Assembly: GCA_965213525.1 (NCBI GenBank)
Contig: OZ243889.1
Location: 496,001-560,000 of the forward strand
Reading direction: 5' to 3'
Origin: G965213525 sp965213525
Lineage (GTDB): Bacteria; Actinomycetota; Acidimicrobiia; Acidimicrobiales; Poriferisodalaceae
Length of the DNA: 64,000 nt
Made by a program: the position numbers and the translations under genes. The notes under the pieces are model-generated. The model ran no database searches. It was not told the DNA's origin and saw only the letters and a program-made list of their open reading frames with translations. Shown here piece by piece: positions 35,822 through 44,194 of this stretch. Numbering within the stretch: position 1 is the first letter of the stretch; every line of letters starts with the position of its first letter.

Positions 35822-37582
35822 TCACCTGATCAGGGTGTCGGCCGGGCGGGACGCCAGACGGTGGGCGTCCCTGGTGACGCGCCACACCGCGGGGACCACC
35901 CGGCGCAGGTAGGTGGGCAGGCGCACGAACGAGCGGCCCTCGGTGCGAACGGCGTAGTCGATCGGTACCTCGGCGAGCCGGTGTCCCCTGGCCAGGAGGT
36001 CGAGGGTGAGCACCTGGGCGTAGTTGTAGTCGTGGGCGATGCGGGCGTCGGCCGCTGCGGCCCGAGACAGGGCGCGATACCCCGTCTGGGCGTCGGTCAT
36101 CGGTGTGCGGGCCACCCAGGCGGTGAGGCAGGTGAGCACCCGGTTGCCCACCCACCGCTGTGGCCGCATGCGTCGCTCGCCCCCACAGAACCTCGAGCCG
36201 TGCACGACGTCGGCCCGGCCCTCCAGTATCGGCCCGACGAGACGTTCGAGCTGCTCGGGCGGGTACTCGCCGTCGGCGTCGGCGAACACGACGACGGCGG
36301 CGCCCCGCTCGACGCCATCGGCCAACCCGGTACGCACCGCCGCCCCGAGTCCCCGGTTGGTGGGATGCGAGATGACCACCGCCCCGGCGGTGCAGGCCCA
36401 CTCGGCGGTGCGATCGGTCGAGCCGTCGTCGACGACCACGGTGAGGACGCGCCGGCCCGCCACGACGCCGGGCGCCCGCCGCACGACCTCGCCGACGGTG
36501 GCCTCTTCGTCGTGGGCGGGCAGGAACAGCACGACCGGGCCGTCTGGCACCTCGACGACGGGCCGGCCGGGTCGGTGACGGGGCAGTCGCAGTGGGCCGA
36601 GCAGGCCGGGCCGGGGCCAGCAGGCACCGTGGGCACCGGCGGCGAGTGACCACAGGGTGGTGAGGGCGTGGGTGGCGACCGCGGCGGCCAGGGCGGTGTC
36701 GGCGTCGGCGCCGGTGGTGACCCAGGCTGCGGTTGCCGCCGCTTCGTAGGTGCCGAACCCCCCGGGCGCGATCGCCACGAGCTGAGCGGTGACCGAGACC
36801 GTCGCCACGAAGACCGCGTCGCCCCAGGAGGGTTCGAGCCCGGTCCACGTGGCCACCTGGTGCACCACCACTGCTTCCAGCAGCCAGGCCGCCGCAGCTC
36901 CGACGACGAGGATCGGGTCCTTGCGCACCTCGAGGTCCCGGGACGCGCTGCGGCGGACGAGCACAGCGACCGCCACGAGCGCGCCGACCCCGGCGAGCAT
37001 CCCTGCGGCCACCCCCGCCCAGCCGAGCACCTCGTGGGTGGCGCCCGGCGCCACGACCGTGCCGAGCGCCACCAGCGTCGCCACGTCGACCAGCCGCAGC
37101 GCCACCGTCGAGGCGGTGAGGGCGCCCAGGTCGAGCCCGCTGCGCCGGGCCGCCACCAGCACCCGGAGGCCCTCGCCGAGTCGGAGGGGCAGCAGGTGGT
37201 TGGCGCCCAACGAGACGTGGACCGCCGACAGCGCATCCCGCCAACCGAGGGCGGGCAAGACCCTGGACCAGACCACCGCCCGGACGACGAAGGCCACAGC
37301 GAACGCCCCGAGGGCGACACCGAGGCCGACGGGATCGTCGCCCATCGCCTCGACAGCCCCGACCAGGGCGTCGACGTCGACGTGGCGCACCACGACGACG
37401 ACGGCGACGGCGGTGGCCGCCAGGACGGCCGCCGTGGCCCAGCCGGCGGTCGCGGTCCGCCAGCGTCTGGTGGACCCGACCGGGCCGATCTCGGCGACCG
37501 GGTGGCCACACGCCCCGACCGAACCGCCCGGCGGGTCGACACCTCGGTGCGAGGCCGTCTCCCGCTGCGACGCCGCTGCCAT
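35822..37582 (-). CDS. Flippase-like membrane domain fused to a dolichol-phosphate-mannose-type glycosyltransferase
   Basis: This 586-aa fusion has an N-terminal membrane region of about eight helices resembling LPG-synthase/UPF0104 (YbhN) proteins (WSRVLPALGWRDALSAVHVS, LPLRLGEGLRVLVAARRSGL, APGGFGTYEAA). From about residue 345 a GT2 domain follows (VVLFLPAHDEEATVGEVVRR, VVDDGSTDRTAEWA, FADADGEYPPEQLERLVGPI, DVVHGSRF). Such GT2 enzymes transfer a sugar to a polyprenyl phosphate, so a lipid-linked sugar may be made and flipped by one polypeptide. ATG 37582 is preceded by a palindrome, not by a clear ribosome site. Confidence 0.8.
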   Translation of the reverse strand: MAAASQRETASHRGVDPPGGSVGACGHPVAEIGPVGSTRRWRTATAGWATAAVLAATAVAVVVVVRHVDVDALVGAVEAMGDDPVGLGVALGAFAVAFVVRAVVWSRVLPALGWRDALSAVHVSLGANHLLPLRLGEGLRVLVAARRSGLDLGALTASTVALRLVDVATLVALGTVVAPGATHEVLGWAGVAAGMLAGVGALVAVAVLVRRSASRDLEVRKDPILVVGAAAAWLLEAVVVHQVATWTGLEPSWGDAVFVATVSVTAQLVAIAPGGFGTYEAAATAAWVTTGADADTALAAAVATHALTTLWSLAAGAHGACWPRPGLLGPLRLPRHRPGRPVVEVPDGPVVLFLPAHDEEATVGEVVRRAPGVVAGRRVLTVVVDDGSTDRTAEWACTAGAVVISHPTNRGLGAAVRTGLADGVERGAAVVVFADADGEYPPEQLERLVGPILEGRADVVHGSRFCGGERRMRPQRWVGNRVLTCLTAWVARTPMTDAQTGYRALSRAAAADARIAHDYNYAQVLTLDLLARGHRLAEVPIDYAVRTEGRSFVRLPTYLRRVVPAVWRVTRDAHRLASRPADTLIR

Positions 37583-37587
37583 GGTAG

Positions 37588-37600
37588 GTACACCTTATAC
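37588..37600. promoter_or_regulatory. Palindromic element between the fusion and CDF genes
   Basis: GTACACCTTATAC is a near-perfect inverted repeat (GTACA / TATAC arms), unusual in its A+T content here. It lies 5 bases before the minus-strand ATG and about 34 bases before the CDF -10. It may bind a regulator of either gene. Confidence 0.35.
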
Positions 37601-37633
37601 ATCGTGCGCACGGCGTCCCGATCCGTCCGTCTC

Positions 37634-37639
37634 TAGACT
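37634..37639 (+). promoter_or_regulatory. -10 hexamer of the leaderless CDF transcript
   Basis: TAGACT ends 7 bases before GTG 37647. Confidence 0.5.
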
Positions 37640-37646
37640 GGTGGCG

Positions 37647-38540
37647 GTGCCCGACCGCCACGACCACGGCGTGAGCGAGTCCGCGTCTATGGTGCGCCTG
37701 GCCAGCGCGGCGGGCCTCAACGGGTCCTTCGCCGTGGTGCAGGTGACCGTCGGGCTGGTCCTGGGGTCCGTCGTCGTGCTGGCCGACGCGCTGCACCAGG
37801 TGACCGACGCCGTCGGGCTCATCACCGCCCTGGTGGCCGTCGCCCTGGCCCGGCGGCCGCCGTCGTCGACCATGTCGTTCGGGTGGGGCAAGGCCGACGC
37901 GCTGGGCGGCTACACCTCGGCGCTGCTGTTGCTCGCCTCGCTCGCATGGGTGGTGGTCGAGGCGCTCGATCGCCTCGGTGACCCCGTCGAGGTGTCTGGA
38001 GCCGGGGTCGTCGCCATCGGAGCGGTCGGGATCGTGGTCAACGCTGTCGGCGTCGTCCTGGTCGGCCACGGCCATCAGCTGTCGGTGCGCGCCGCCCGGT
38101 TGCACCTGTTGGTCGATCTGGCGGCGTCGGTCATCGTGGTGCTCAGTGGCCTGTTGCTGATCGGCACCTCGTGGGACTGGATCGACCCGGTCGCCTCCTT
38201 GGTCGTCAACGTCTTGGTCCTGAGGGGCGCCCTGGCCCTCGTTCGATCGGCGTCGGCCGAGCTGTTGGACCGGGCGCCGGCTGGCGCCGATCCGCCCAGC
38301 GTCCGCCGGGTGCTGTTGAGCCGACCGGGGGTCACCGAGGTGCACCACGTCCACAGCAGGGTGCTCGCTCCGGGGGTGACCAGCGTGACCGCCCACGTCG
38401 TCGTGGACGGCGCGTTGAGCGTCCACGACGCCCAAGCCGAGGTCGAGTCGCTGCAGGCAGCCCTCGGTGAACGACTCGGCATCGAGCACGCCACGATCCA
38501 ACTCGAGTGCCACGAGTGCGAGGACGTCGATCACCGCTGA
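37647..38540 (+). CDS. Cation diffusion facilitator (zinc-type) exporter
   Basis: This 297-aa transporter has six membrane helices. VVVLADALHQVTDAVGL in helix 2 and RLHLLVDLAASVIVV in helix 5 each carry the His-x3-Asp metal pair of zinc CDF proteins. MSFGWGKADALGGY and the cytoplasmic end (HVHSRVLAPGVTSVTAHVVV, CHECE) complete the fold. It exports Zn2+ or a similar ion with proton exchange. Its opposite role to the nearby znu uptake genes is notable. Confidence 0.92.
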   Translation: MPDRHDHGVSESASMVRLASAAGLNGSFAVVQVTVGLVLGSVVVLADALHQVTDAVGLITALVAVALARRPPSSTMSFGWGKADALGGYTSALLLLASLAWVVVEALDRLGDPVEVSGAGVVAIGAVGIVVNAVGVVLVGHGHQLSVRAARLHLLVDLAASVIVVLSGLLLIGTSWDWIDPVASLVVNVLVLRGALALVRSASAELLDRAPAGADPPSVRRVLLSRPGVTEVHHVHSRVLAPGVTSVTAHVVVDGALSVHDAQAEVESLQAALGERLGIEHATIQLECHECEDVDHR

Positions 38541-38606
38541 CCGGTGGGCCCGGTGGGTGCGGCTCGTGGCGGTGGGCGCCGGGCTAGGGGCGGTCGAGCC
38601 GGGGTC

Positions 38607-39653
38607 TTAGCGAGGTGCGGCGGCGACGACGACCTGTCGATGACCGCTGACGAGCTCGAGGTGCCCCCGTTCGCCGACGCTCGGGGTCAACAGGTGCGAG
38701 CTGGCGACCCGGACGACCGAGCCGGCGTCGGACCGCACCGTCACGAGCCACTCCGAGCCGCGGTACTCCGCGGCGACCACCTCGACGTCGCCGCGCCCGG
38801 CGGACACGAACGTCACGTCGTCGGGGCGCACCATGGCGGTGGCCCCAGCGCCAGCGACGTCTCCGAGGTCCACCGGTCCGAGCTCGGTGCCAGCCGCTGA
38901 CCCGTCGGTCCCGACGGCCAGGAAGCTCGCCTCGCCCATGAACGCCCCGACGAAGGCGTCGACGGGGCGGTGGAAGACCGTCGCGGGCGCGTCGAGCTGG
39001 ACGACTCGACCTCGGCGCATCACCGCGATGCGATCGCCGATGCTCAGGGCCTCACGCTGGTCGTGGGTGACGAACACCGCCGCACATCCCGTGGCCGCCA
39101 GCGCACCGACGACGTCGTGGCGGAGCTGCACCCGCAGGTTGTGATCGAGGCTGGCGAAGGGTTCGTCGAGCAGCATCAGCGCCGGCGACGGAGCCAACGC
39201 CCGGGCGAGGGCGACCCTCTGGCGCTCACCGCCGGACAGCTCGTGAGGGAAGCGCCTGCGGTGGGCGCCCAGGCCGACCAGGTCGAGCATCTCGTCGACC
39301 CGGGCGGTCGTCGCCGCCTTCGTCAAGCCCCTCACGCCGAAGCCGACGTTGTCACCCACCTGGAGGTGGGGGAACAGGGCGTGGTCCTGGAAGACGAGCC
39401 CGATCGAGCGTCCCTCGGGTGGGCGCCGGTGCGTGCCGTCCTCGACGAGCTCGCCGGCCAGGCAGATCGTTCCCGCGTCGGCGGCGACGAGCCCGGCGAT
39501 CGTCCGCAGCAGCGTGGACTTGCCGCACCCGCTCGGGCCGACCAGCGCGACCAGCTCACCGGCGGCGAGGGTGAGGTCGACCTGGTCGACCGCGACGACG
39601 CCGTCGAAGGACGTGACCAGGCCGGAGACCTCGAGCGGCGGGGGGGCGCTCAC
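38607..39653 (-). CDS. fbpC: Ferric iron ABC transporter ATP-binding protein
   Basis: This 348-aa ATPase has Walker A (GPSGCGKSTLLRTIAGL), FQDHALFPHLQVGDN, signature (ELSGGERQRVALARALA) and Walker B (LMLLDEPFASLDHNLR), then the His loop VTHDQREAL. A TOBE-like C-terminal extension (ATAMVRPDDVTFV, EYRGSEWLVTV) is the regulatory domain of the FbpC/CysA/PotA class. GTG 39653 overlaps the permease stop as GTGA. It is the last gene of the iron operon. Confidence 0.9.
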   Translation of the reverse strand: MSAPPPLEVSGLVTSFDGVVAVDQVDLTLAAGELVALVGPSGCGKSTLLRTIAGLVAADAGTICLAGELVEDGTHRRPPEGRSIGLVFQDHALFPHLQVGDNVGFGVRGLTKAATTARVDEMLDLVGLGAHRRRFPHELSGGERQRVALARALAPSPALMLLDEPFASLDHNLRVQLRHDVVGALAATGCAAVFVTHDQREALSIGDRIAVMRRGRVVQLDAPATVFHRPVDAFVGAFMGEASFLAVGTDGSAAGTELGPVDLGDVAGAGATAMVRPDDVTFVSAGRGDVEVVAAEYRGSEWLVTVRSDAGSVVRVASSHLLTPSVGERGHLELVSGHRQVVVAAAPR

Positions 39654-41344
39654 GGGTGTCCAGCCTGGCGGGACAGCTGGCGCGACAGCAACCCGACGGG
39701 CAGCAACGCCACGGCGATGATGGCGATGGCGGGCAGGGCGGCCTGTTCGAAGCGTGACTCGGTGGCCAGGTTGTAGGTCCAGATCGACAGGGTGTCAAAG
39801 CCGATGGGGCGCAACAGCAGCGCGATCGGCAGCTCCTTCAGCGCGTCGACGGCGACGAGCACGGCCCCGGTGACGATGCTGGTGCGGGCGAGGGGCAGGT
39901 GCACCCGGGTCAGCACCGAGCGTGGCCGCCAGCCGAGCGTGCGAGCCGACGCCGTGACCTCCTCGGGAACCTGGGCGAGACCGGCTTCGACCGCGCTCAG
40001 ACCCGGCGCGGTGAAGCGCACGCAGTAGGCGTAGACGAGTCCGACGAGGGACCCGGTGGCGACCGCACCGGGCAGGTCGAGCCCGACGATCCCGAGCCCG
40101 TCGTCGAGGGCCACGAGCGCCAGGACGACGCCGATGGCCACGACCGGACCGGGCACGGCGTACCCGATCGCGGTGAGGCGGGCGGCGACACCGGTGGTGC
40201 GCCCGCCGGTGAAGCGGGAGCCGTTGGCAACAGCGATCGCCACCGCGACGCAGACCAGCGCGGTGAGGGCCGCCAGGATCAACGAGTGCTGGAGGAACTC
40301 TGTGAAGCGCCCCACCAGCGGTGTCCCTCGAGGGCCGGTCGTCTCGCCGACGGCCCACGCCGCGAGCTGGGCCGTGGGGGCACCGAAGGAGGCCGCCACG
40401 ACCACGACGCACACCGAGGACGCAGCGACGCCACGGACGCCGCTCAGCTGCTGGGGCTGCAGACCTCCGGCGGCGCCGGCTGACTCGCCGAAGCGGGCCC
40501 GCCCTCGCAGCACCCGTTCGAGCCCGATGATCATGAGCGCCACGACGAGCACGAGGGTGGCGAGCTCGGCGGCGGCGTCGCGGTCGAAGGTGCCCCGCCA
40601 GATGCGGAACACCCCGACGGTGACGGTGTCGACGCCGAAGTACTGGACGGTGGCGAAGTCGGTGAGGGTCTCCATCATCACGATCGCCACGCCAGCGGCC
40701 AGGGCGGGGCGCAACAGGGGCAGCACCACCCGGCGGGCCGCCTCGACGGGCCCGGCGCCGAGGCTGCGGGCGACGTCGAACGCTCCCTTGGCCTGGTCGG
40801 CCAGCGCCGCTCGGGCCAGGAGGTACACGTAGGGGTACAGCACGAGGGAGAACACCGTGATCGCCCCTCCCATCGAGCGCACCTCGGGGAACCACGCCCC
40901 GGCACCGAAGGTGTCCCTCCACCAGCCCTGCACCGGTCCGGTGAACCCGATCACCGACAAGGTGACGAAGCCCAGAACGTAGGAGGGCATGGCCAAGGGG
41001 GCGACGAGCAGCCAACCGAACAGCTGTGACCCGGGGAAGCGGCAGGAGCTGGTCAGCCACGCCAACCCGCCCCCGAGGACGAGCGCGCCGACGCTGACCC
41101 CCACCAGCAGCACGGCGGTGTCGACGAGCTGGCCGGGCAGGCGGGTGTCCCACTGCTGCTGCCAGGTCTCGACGTCGGGATCCACGACGCTGACCGACAA
41201 CAACGCCACGGGGGTGACCACTGCGACAGCGACGGCCACGGCCACGGTGGGCCACCCCGCAGAGCTGATGCGGTCGGCGATGGTGGGGCGCACGCGGCCG
41301 GTGGTGGGCGTTGGCCGTGGAGGCGCCGGCGCGCAGACGCCCAT
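39650..41344 (-). CDS. fbpB: Ferric iron ABC transporter permease (two fused permease halves)
   Basis: This 564-aa membrane protein has about 12 helices in two repeated halves, each with an EAA-type loop (DVARSLGAGPVEAARRVVLP and ASARTLGWRPRSVLTRVHLP). This is the FbpB/SfuB layout. ATG 41344 lies 1 base from the fbpA stop; an ATG at 41365 inside the end of fbpA is an alternative with no better ribosome site. Confidence 0.9.
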   Translation of the reverse strand: MGVCAPAPPRPTPTTGRVRPTIADRISSAGWPTVAVAVAVAVVTPVALLSVSVVDPDVETWQQQWDTRLPGQLVDTAVLLVGVSVGALVLGGGLAWLTSSCRFPGSQLFGWLLVAPLAMPSYVLGFVTLSVIGFTGPVQGWWRDTFGAGAWFPEVRSMGGAITVFSLVLYPYVYLLARAALADQAKGAFDVARSLGAGPVEAARRVVLPLLRPALAAGVAIVMMETLTDFATVQYFGVDTVTVGVFRIWRGTFDRDAAAELATLVLVVALMIIGLERVLRGRARFGESAGAAGGLQPQQLSGVRGVAASSVCVVVVAASFGAPTAQLAAWAVGETTGPRGTPLVGRFTEFLQHSLILAALTALVCVAVAIAVANGSRFTGGRTTGVAARLTAIGYAVPGPVVAIGVVLALVALDDGLGIVGLDLPGAVATGSLVGLVYAYCVRFTAPGLSAVEAGLAQVPEEVTASARTLGWRPRSVLTRVHLPLARTSIVTGAVLVAVDALKELPIALLLRPIGFDTLSIWTYNLATESRFEQAALPAIAIIAVALLPVGLLSRQLSRQAGHP

Positions 41345-41345
41345 C

Positions 41346-42407
41346 TCAGTCGTACCCGACCTCATCGAGCAGGCGGACCGCCTCGGCGTTGAGCTCGCCG
41401 AACTCCGACGCGTTCAGGTCATCAGCGACGAAGGACTCACCGAAGGTCGTGGCGATGAGCGCCTCGGGGGCCACGTCGGGGTTCGCCGGGTACTCGTGGT
41501 TGGCGTCGACGAACAGGCTCTGGCCGTCGGTGGCGAGCCACTCCAGCATCTGCTGAGCCAGCTCGGGGTCATCGGCGTAGCGGGTGACGCCGGCGCCCGA
41601 GATGTTGACGTGGGTCCCGTCGCCCTCCTGGTCGGCCCACACCAGCTCGACATCGAGGTCGGGATCCTCCTCCAGGAGGCGGGCCAGGTAGTAGTGGTTG
41701 ACGATGGCCACATCGCAGAGGCCGTCGGCCAGCGACTCGATGGCGAGGACGTCGTTGGGGAAGATCTCGGCGTCATCGGCCCAACCGCCCACGATCTCCG
41801 CCGCGACGTCACGGCCCCGGTTGGCGATGAGGCTGGCCACGAGCGACTGGGTGTAGGTGTTGGACGAGTTGCGAAGGCAGAGGCGGCCGTCCCACTCGGG
41901 GCGGGCCAGCTCGGCGTAGGTGGTGGGCACCTCGCCGGCGGGAACCCTCTCGGGGTCATAGACGATGGTGCGGGCACGACGGCTGAGCCCGTACCACCGA
42001 CCATCGGGGTCACGCAGGTTGGCCGGGATGGCCGCATCGAGGACGGGCGAGTCGATCTCGGCGAACACGCCCTGGTCCGCGGCGGCAGCGAGGTTGCCGG
42101 CGTCGACGGTCATGTAGATGTCGGCTTCGGTGTCTTCGCCTTCGGCTGCGATGCGCTCGCGCAGCTCGGCGTCGGAGCCCTCGAGGAACTCGACCTCGAT
42201 GTCGTTGTCCTCGGCGAAGCGGGTGAAGGCCTCCTCCAGGTCGTAGTGCCGGCCCGTGTAGATGCGGACCACCTCGTCGTCACCGCTGGTGCTGCACGCA
42301 CCGAGCGCGAGGAGGGCGGCCGTGCCGGCGAGCACGATCGAGCGAACGGGTACGGCCGACGCCGGCACCGGCACCGTCGACCGATCGGCAGTCAGCCGGC
42401 GCCTCAC
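41346..42407 (-). CDS. fbpA: Ferric iron-binding lipoprotein FbpA-like
   Basis: This 353-aa binding protein has a lipoprotein signal ending LLALGACSTSG. The mature part reads VVRIYTGRHYDLEEAFTRFA, TVDAGNLAAAADQGVF, NSSNTYTQSLVASLIA and VAIVNHYYLARLLEE. The Tyr pair in HYYL is the usual ferric-iron ligand. GTG 42407 overlaps the stop of the preceding small lipoprotein gene as GTGA, so the longer frame to 42611 is not used. Confidence 0.9.
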   Translation of the reverse strand: MRRRLTADRSTVPVPASAVPVRSIVLAGTAALLALGACSTSGDDEVVRIYTGRHYDLEEAFTRFAEDNDIEVEFLEGSDAELRERIAAEGEDTEADIYMTVDAGNLAAAADQGVFAEIDSPVLDAAIPANLRDPDGRWYGLSRRARTIVYDPERVPAGEVPTTYAELARPEWDGRLCLRNSSNTYTQSLVASLIANRGRDVAAEIVGGWADDAEIFPNDVLAIESLADGLCDVAIVNHYYLARLLEEDPDLDVELVWADQEGDGTHVNISGAGVTRYADDPELAQQMLEWLATDGQSLFVDANHEYPANPDVAPEALIATTFGESFVADDLNASEFGELNAEAVRLLDEVGYD

Positions 42408-42616
42408 CCCTGGTCCGCGGGGTCGGTCTCGCCTCCCGAGGCGGGACTCGAGGAGCTGCCCGACGCGGGACTCGACGAGCTGCCCGATCCCGAGCCGGTC
42501 GAGGTGCCGTCGTCGAGCTGGCGGACCCGGGATCCGTCGTCGTCCCCGCAGGCGGTCAACGCCACGGCGAGGGCCAGCACGCCGGCTCGCATCGTCGTTC
42601 CGGTCCACCACGTCAT
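42404..42616 (-). CDS. Small lipoprotein heading the iron transport operon
   Basis: This 70-aa protein has a signal ending VALTACGDDDG, then a short Ser/Gly/Pro tail with two copies of SSSSPASG, encoded by a 24-bp duplication. Translation starts at ATG 42616 with AGGAGG 8 bases upstream, and the stop overlaps fbpA as GTGA. It would stand as a short lipid-anchored surface peptide. No known ferric transport operon gene matches it, as far as I recall. Confidence 0.7.
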   Translation of the reverse strand: MTWWTGTTMRAGVLALAVALTACGDDDGSRVRQLDDGTSTGSGSGSSSSPASGSSSSPASGGETDPADQG

Positions 42617-42660
42617 CGATTCGTCCTCCTCGGGACGGCCAGCGACCGTCACCCGTCGAC

Positions 42661-42679
42661 GTTAGGTCAGGCTAACGCA
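42661..42679. promoter_or_regulatory. IdeR/DtxR-type iron box
   Basis: GTTAG, six bases, CTAAC gives exact inverted arms (42661-42676). With the next bases it matches about 15 of 19 positions of the DtxR/IdeR consensus TTAGGTTAGGCTAACCTAA. It lies about 45 bases before the first gene of the iron ABC operon, consistent with iron-dependent repression. Confidence 0.7.
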
Positions 42680-42698
42680 CGCGGCGAGCCGCCCCTGA

Positions 42699-43541
42699 TC
42701 ACGCAAGCGGCTCGGCGGTGACGTCGCGCCCTTCGGCGACCTGGCGGAGGCGCTCGAGCTCGGTGGCACGTTCCAGCAGGGCGACCAGGGCGGTGATCGC
42801 CTCGCCGAGCAGCGCCGAGGCCAACCGCCGCCGAGGGCGGTCGGCCACGATCACCAGATCGGCCGCCCCGGGCCGGCTGAGGCGTCCGACGCTGGTGATG
42901 CCCCGGTCCGAGCGGGCGGTGATCACCGGGGTGGAGGTCATCGGTAGGGCGTCGACCGCCCACGAGGCCAGCTTGCCCGTCTCGGCCACGCTGGTGAACT
43001 CGGGGGCCGACCACCGTGGTTCAGCGAAGCGCTCACCGTCGAGTCCGACGATCACGACGGCATCGGCCTCGAGCAGGATCTGCAGCTCCTCTGACGCCGC
43101 CGCCAGCAGCTCGTCGGGTCCGAGGGGCCGGCTGAGCGCCACCGTCATCCGACGCAGCGCCTGTTGACGTTCGGCGTCGTCCTCGGCATCAGACAGCTCG
43201 GCGACGTCATGAGAGCGCAGCTCGAACAGCAGCGTCATCGCCCCGACGATGAGGAACGACAGTCCCGCCAGACCGCGGTTGGCCACGGTGAAGGCGTCGA
43301 CGGATCCGACCGCCACGGCGTTGACGTAGCCGGCCGCGGTGTTGGCGGCCAGGGCGAGACCGATCACCCAGCTCGTGAGCGTGCGCGACGCCAATGCCGC
43401 CGAGATGGCGATCGGGATGTTGTAGATGATCGCCACGACCAACGCCTGGTCGGAGTTCAGATCGATGACGAGGCCGGTGAACAGCATCGCCAGGCAGGCG
43501 TAGGGGACGACGGCGGGGCTGATGACCCTGGCCCACCTCAT
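42699..43541 (-). CDS. Membrane protein with GAF-like sensor domain, end of Trk operon
   Basis: This 280-aa protein has four hydrophobic helices in the first 125 residues (VVPYACLAMLFTGLVIDL, ALVVAIIYNIPIAISAAL, LAGLSFLIVGAMTLLFEL and one between). A GAF-type cytoplasmic domain follows (MTVALSRPLGPDELLAAASE, LLEADAVVIVGLDGERF) with no kinase, cyclase or output module. ATG 43541 overlaps the trkA stop as ATGA, so it belongs to the potassium operon. It might sense a ligand or membrane state and act on Trk, which is inference. Confidence 0.7.
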   Translation of the reverse strand: MRWARVISPAVVPYACLAMLFTGLVIDLNSDQALVVAIIYNIPIAISAALASRTLTSWVIGLALAANTAAGYVNAVAVGSVDAFTVANRGLAGLSFLIVGAMTLLFELRSHDVAELSDAEDDAERQQALRRMTVALSRPLGPDELLAAASEELQILLEADAVVIVGLDGERFAEPRWSAPEFTSVAETGKLASWAVDALPMTSTPVITARSDRGITSVGRLSRPGAADLVIVADRPRRRLASALLGEAITALVALLERATELERLRQVAEGRDVTAEPLA

Positions 43542-44194
43542 CGGGCGACGTGCTGGCGGAGGCGTTCGATGTCGTCGTTGTGCCCGATGACGACGAGGCG
43601 GTCACCGGTCAGGACCTCGAAGTCCGCACCCGGGACGACCTGGACGACCGGGCCCCGGTGCACGGCCAGCACCTGGGTGCCGAAGCGCTTGGGCAGGGCC
43701 AGCTCGGCGAGGGAGCCGCTCAGGCGGTCCCGCACGTGGAGCTCGACGACGCTGTGCTCGTCGCCCAGCTGCAGCGCGCCGATCTGGTCGGGGGCGGCGA
43801 GCTGCTCGGCGAGGCGCACCCCCATGTCGTGCTCGGGACGAACGACCTCATCGGCCCCGACGCTCGCCAGCACCCGGGCGGCGGTGCGGTCGTTGGCCTT
43901 GGAGATGACGTACGGGGCACCGGCGGCCTTGGCCGTCACCGTGGCCAGGATGCTCGCCTGGAGGTTCTCTCCGATGGCGACGATGACGGTGTCGGCGTCG
44001 GCCAGGCCCATCTCCCGCAGCGCGCGCTCGTCGGTGGCGTCGACCACCGCGGCGTGGGTGACGTCGTCGAGCACGTGGGCGAGCGCCTCCTCCGAGGCGT
44101 CGACGGCGACCACCTCGTGGCCGAGGTCGTGCAACGTCCTGGCCACAGCCGACCCGAAGCGGCCCGTCCCGATCACCACGAACTGACGGCTCAT
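43538..44194 (-). CDS. trkA: Potassium transport regulator TrkA/KtrA (RCK protein)
   Basis: This 218-aa protein has an N-terminal RCK_N Rossmann fold (QFVVIGTGRFGSAVARTLHD, VVAVDASEEAL, ADTVIVAIGENLQASI) that binds nucleotide. The C-terminal RCK_C domain starts near residue 135 (VVELHVRDRLSGSLAEL). It gates the membrane subunit TrkH/KtrB encoded just upstream. Start and stop overlap its neighbour by one base (TGATG). Confidence 0.92.
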   Translation of the reverse strand: MSRQFVVIGTGRFGSAVARTLHDLGHEVVAVDASEEALAHVLDDVTHAAVVDATDERALREMGLADADTVIVAIGENLQASILATVTAKAAGAPYVISKANDRTAARVLASVGADEVVRPEHDMGVRLAEQLAAPDQIGALQLGDEHSVVELHVRDRLSGSLAELALPKRFGTQVLAVHRGPVVQVVPGADFEVLTGDRLVVIGHNDDIERLRQHVAR

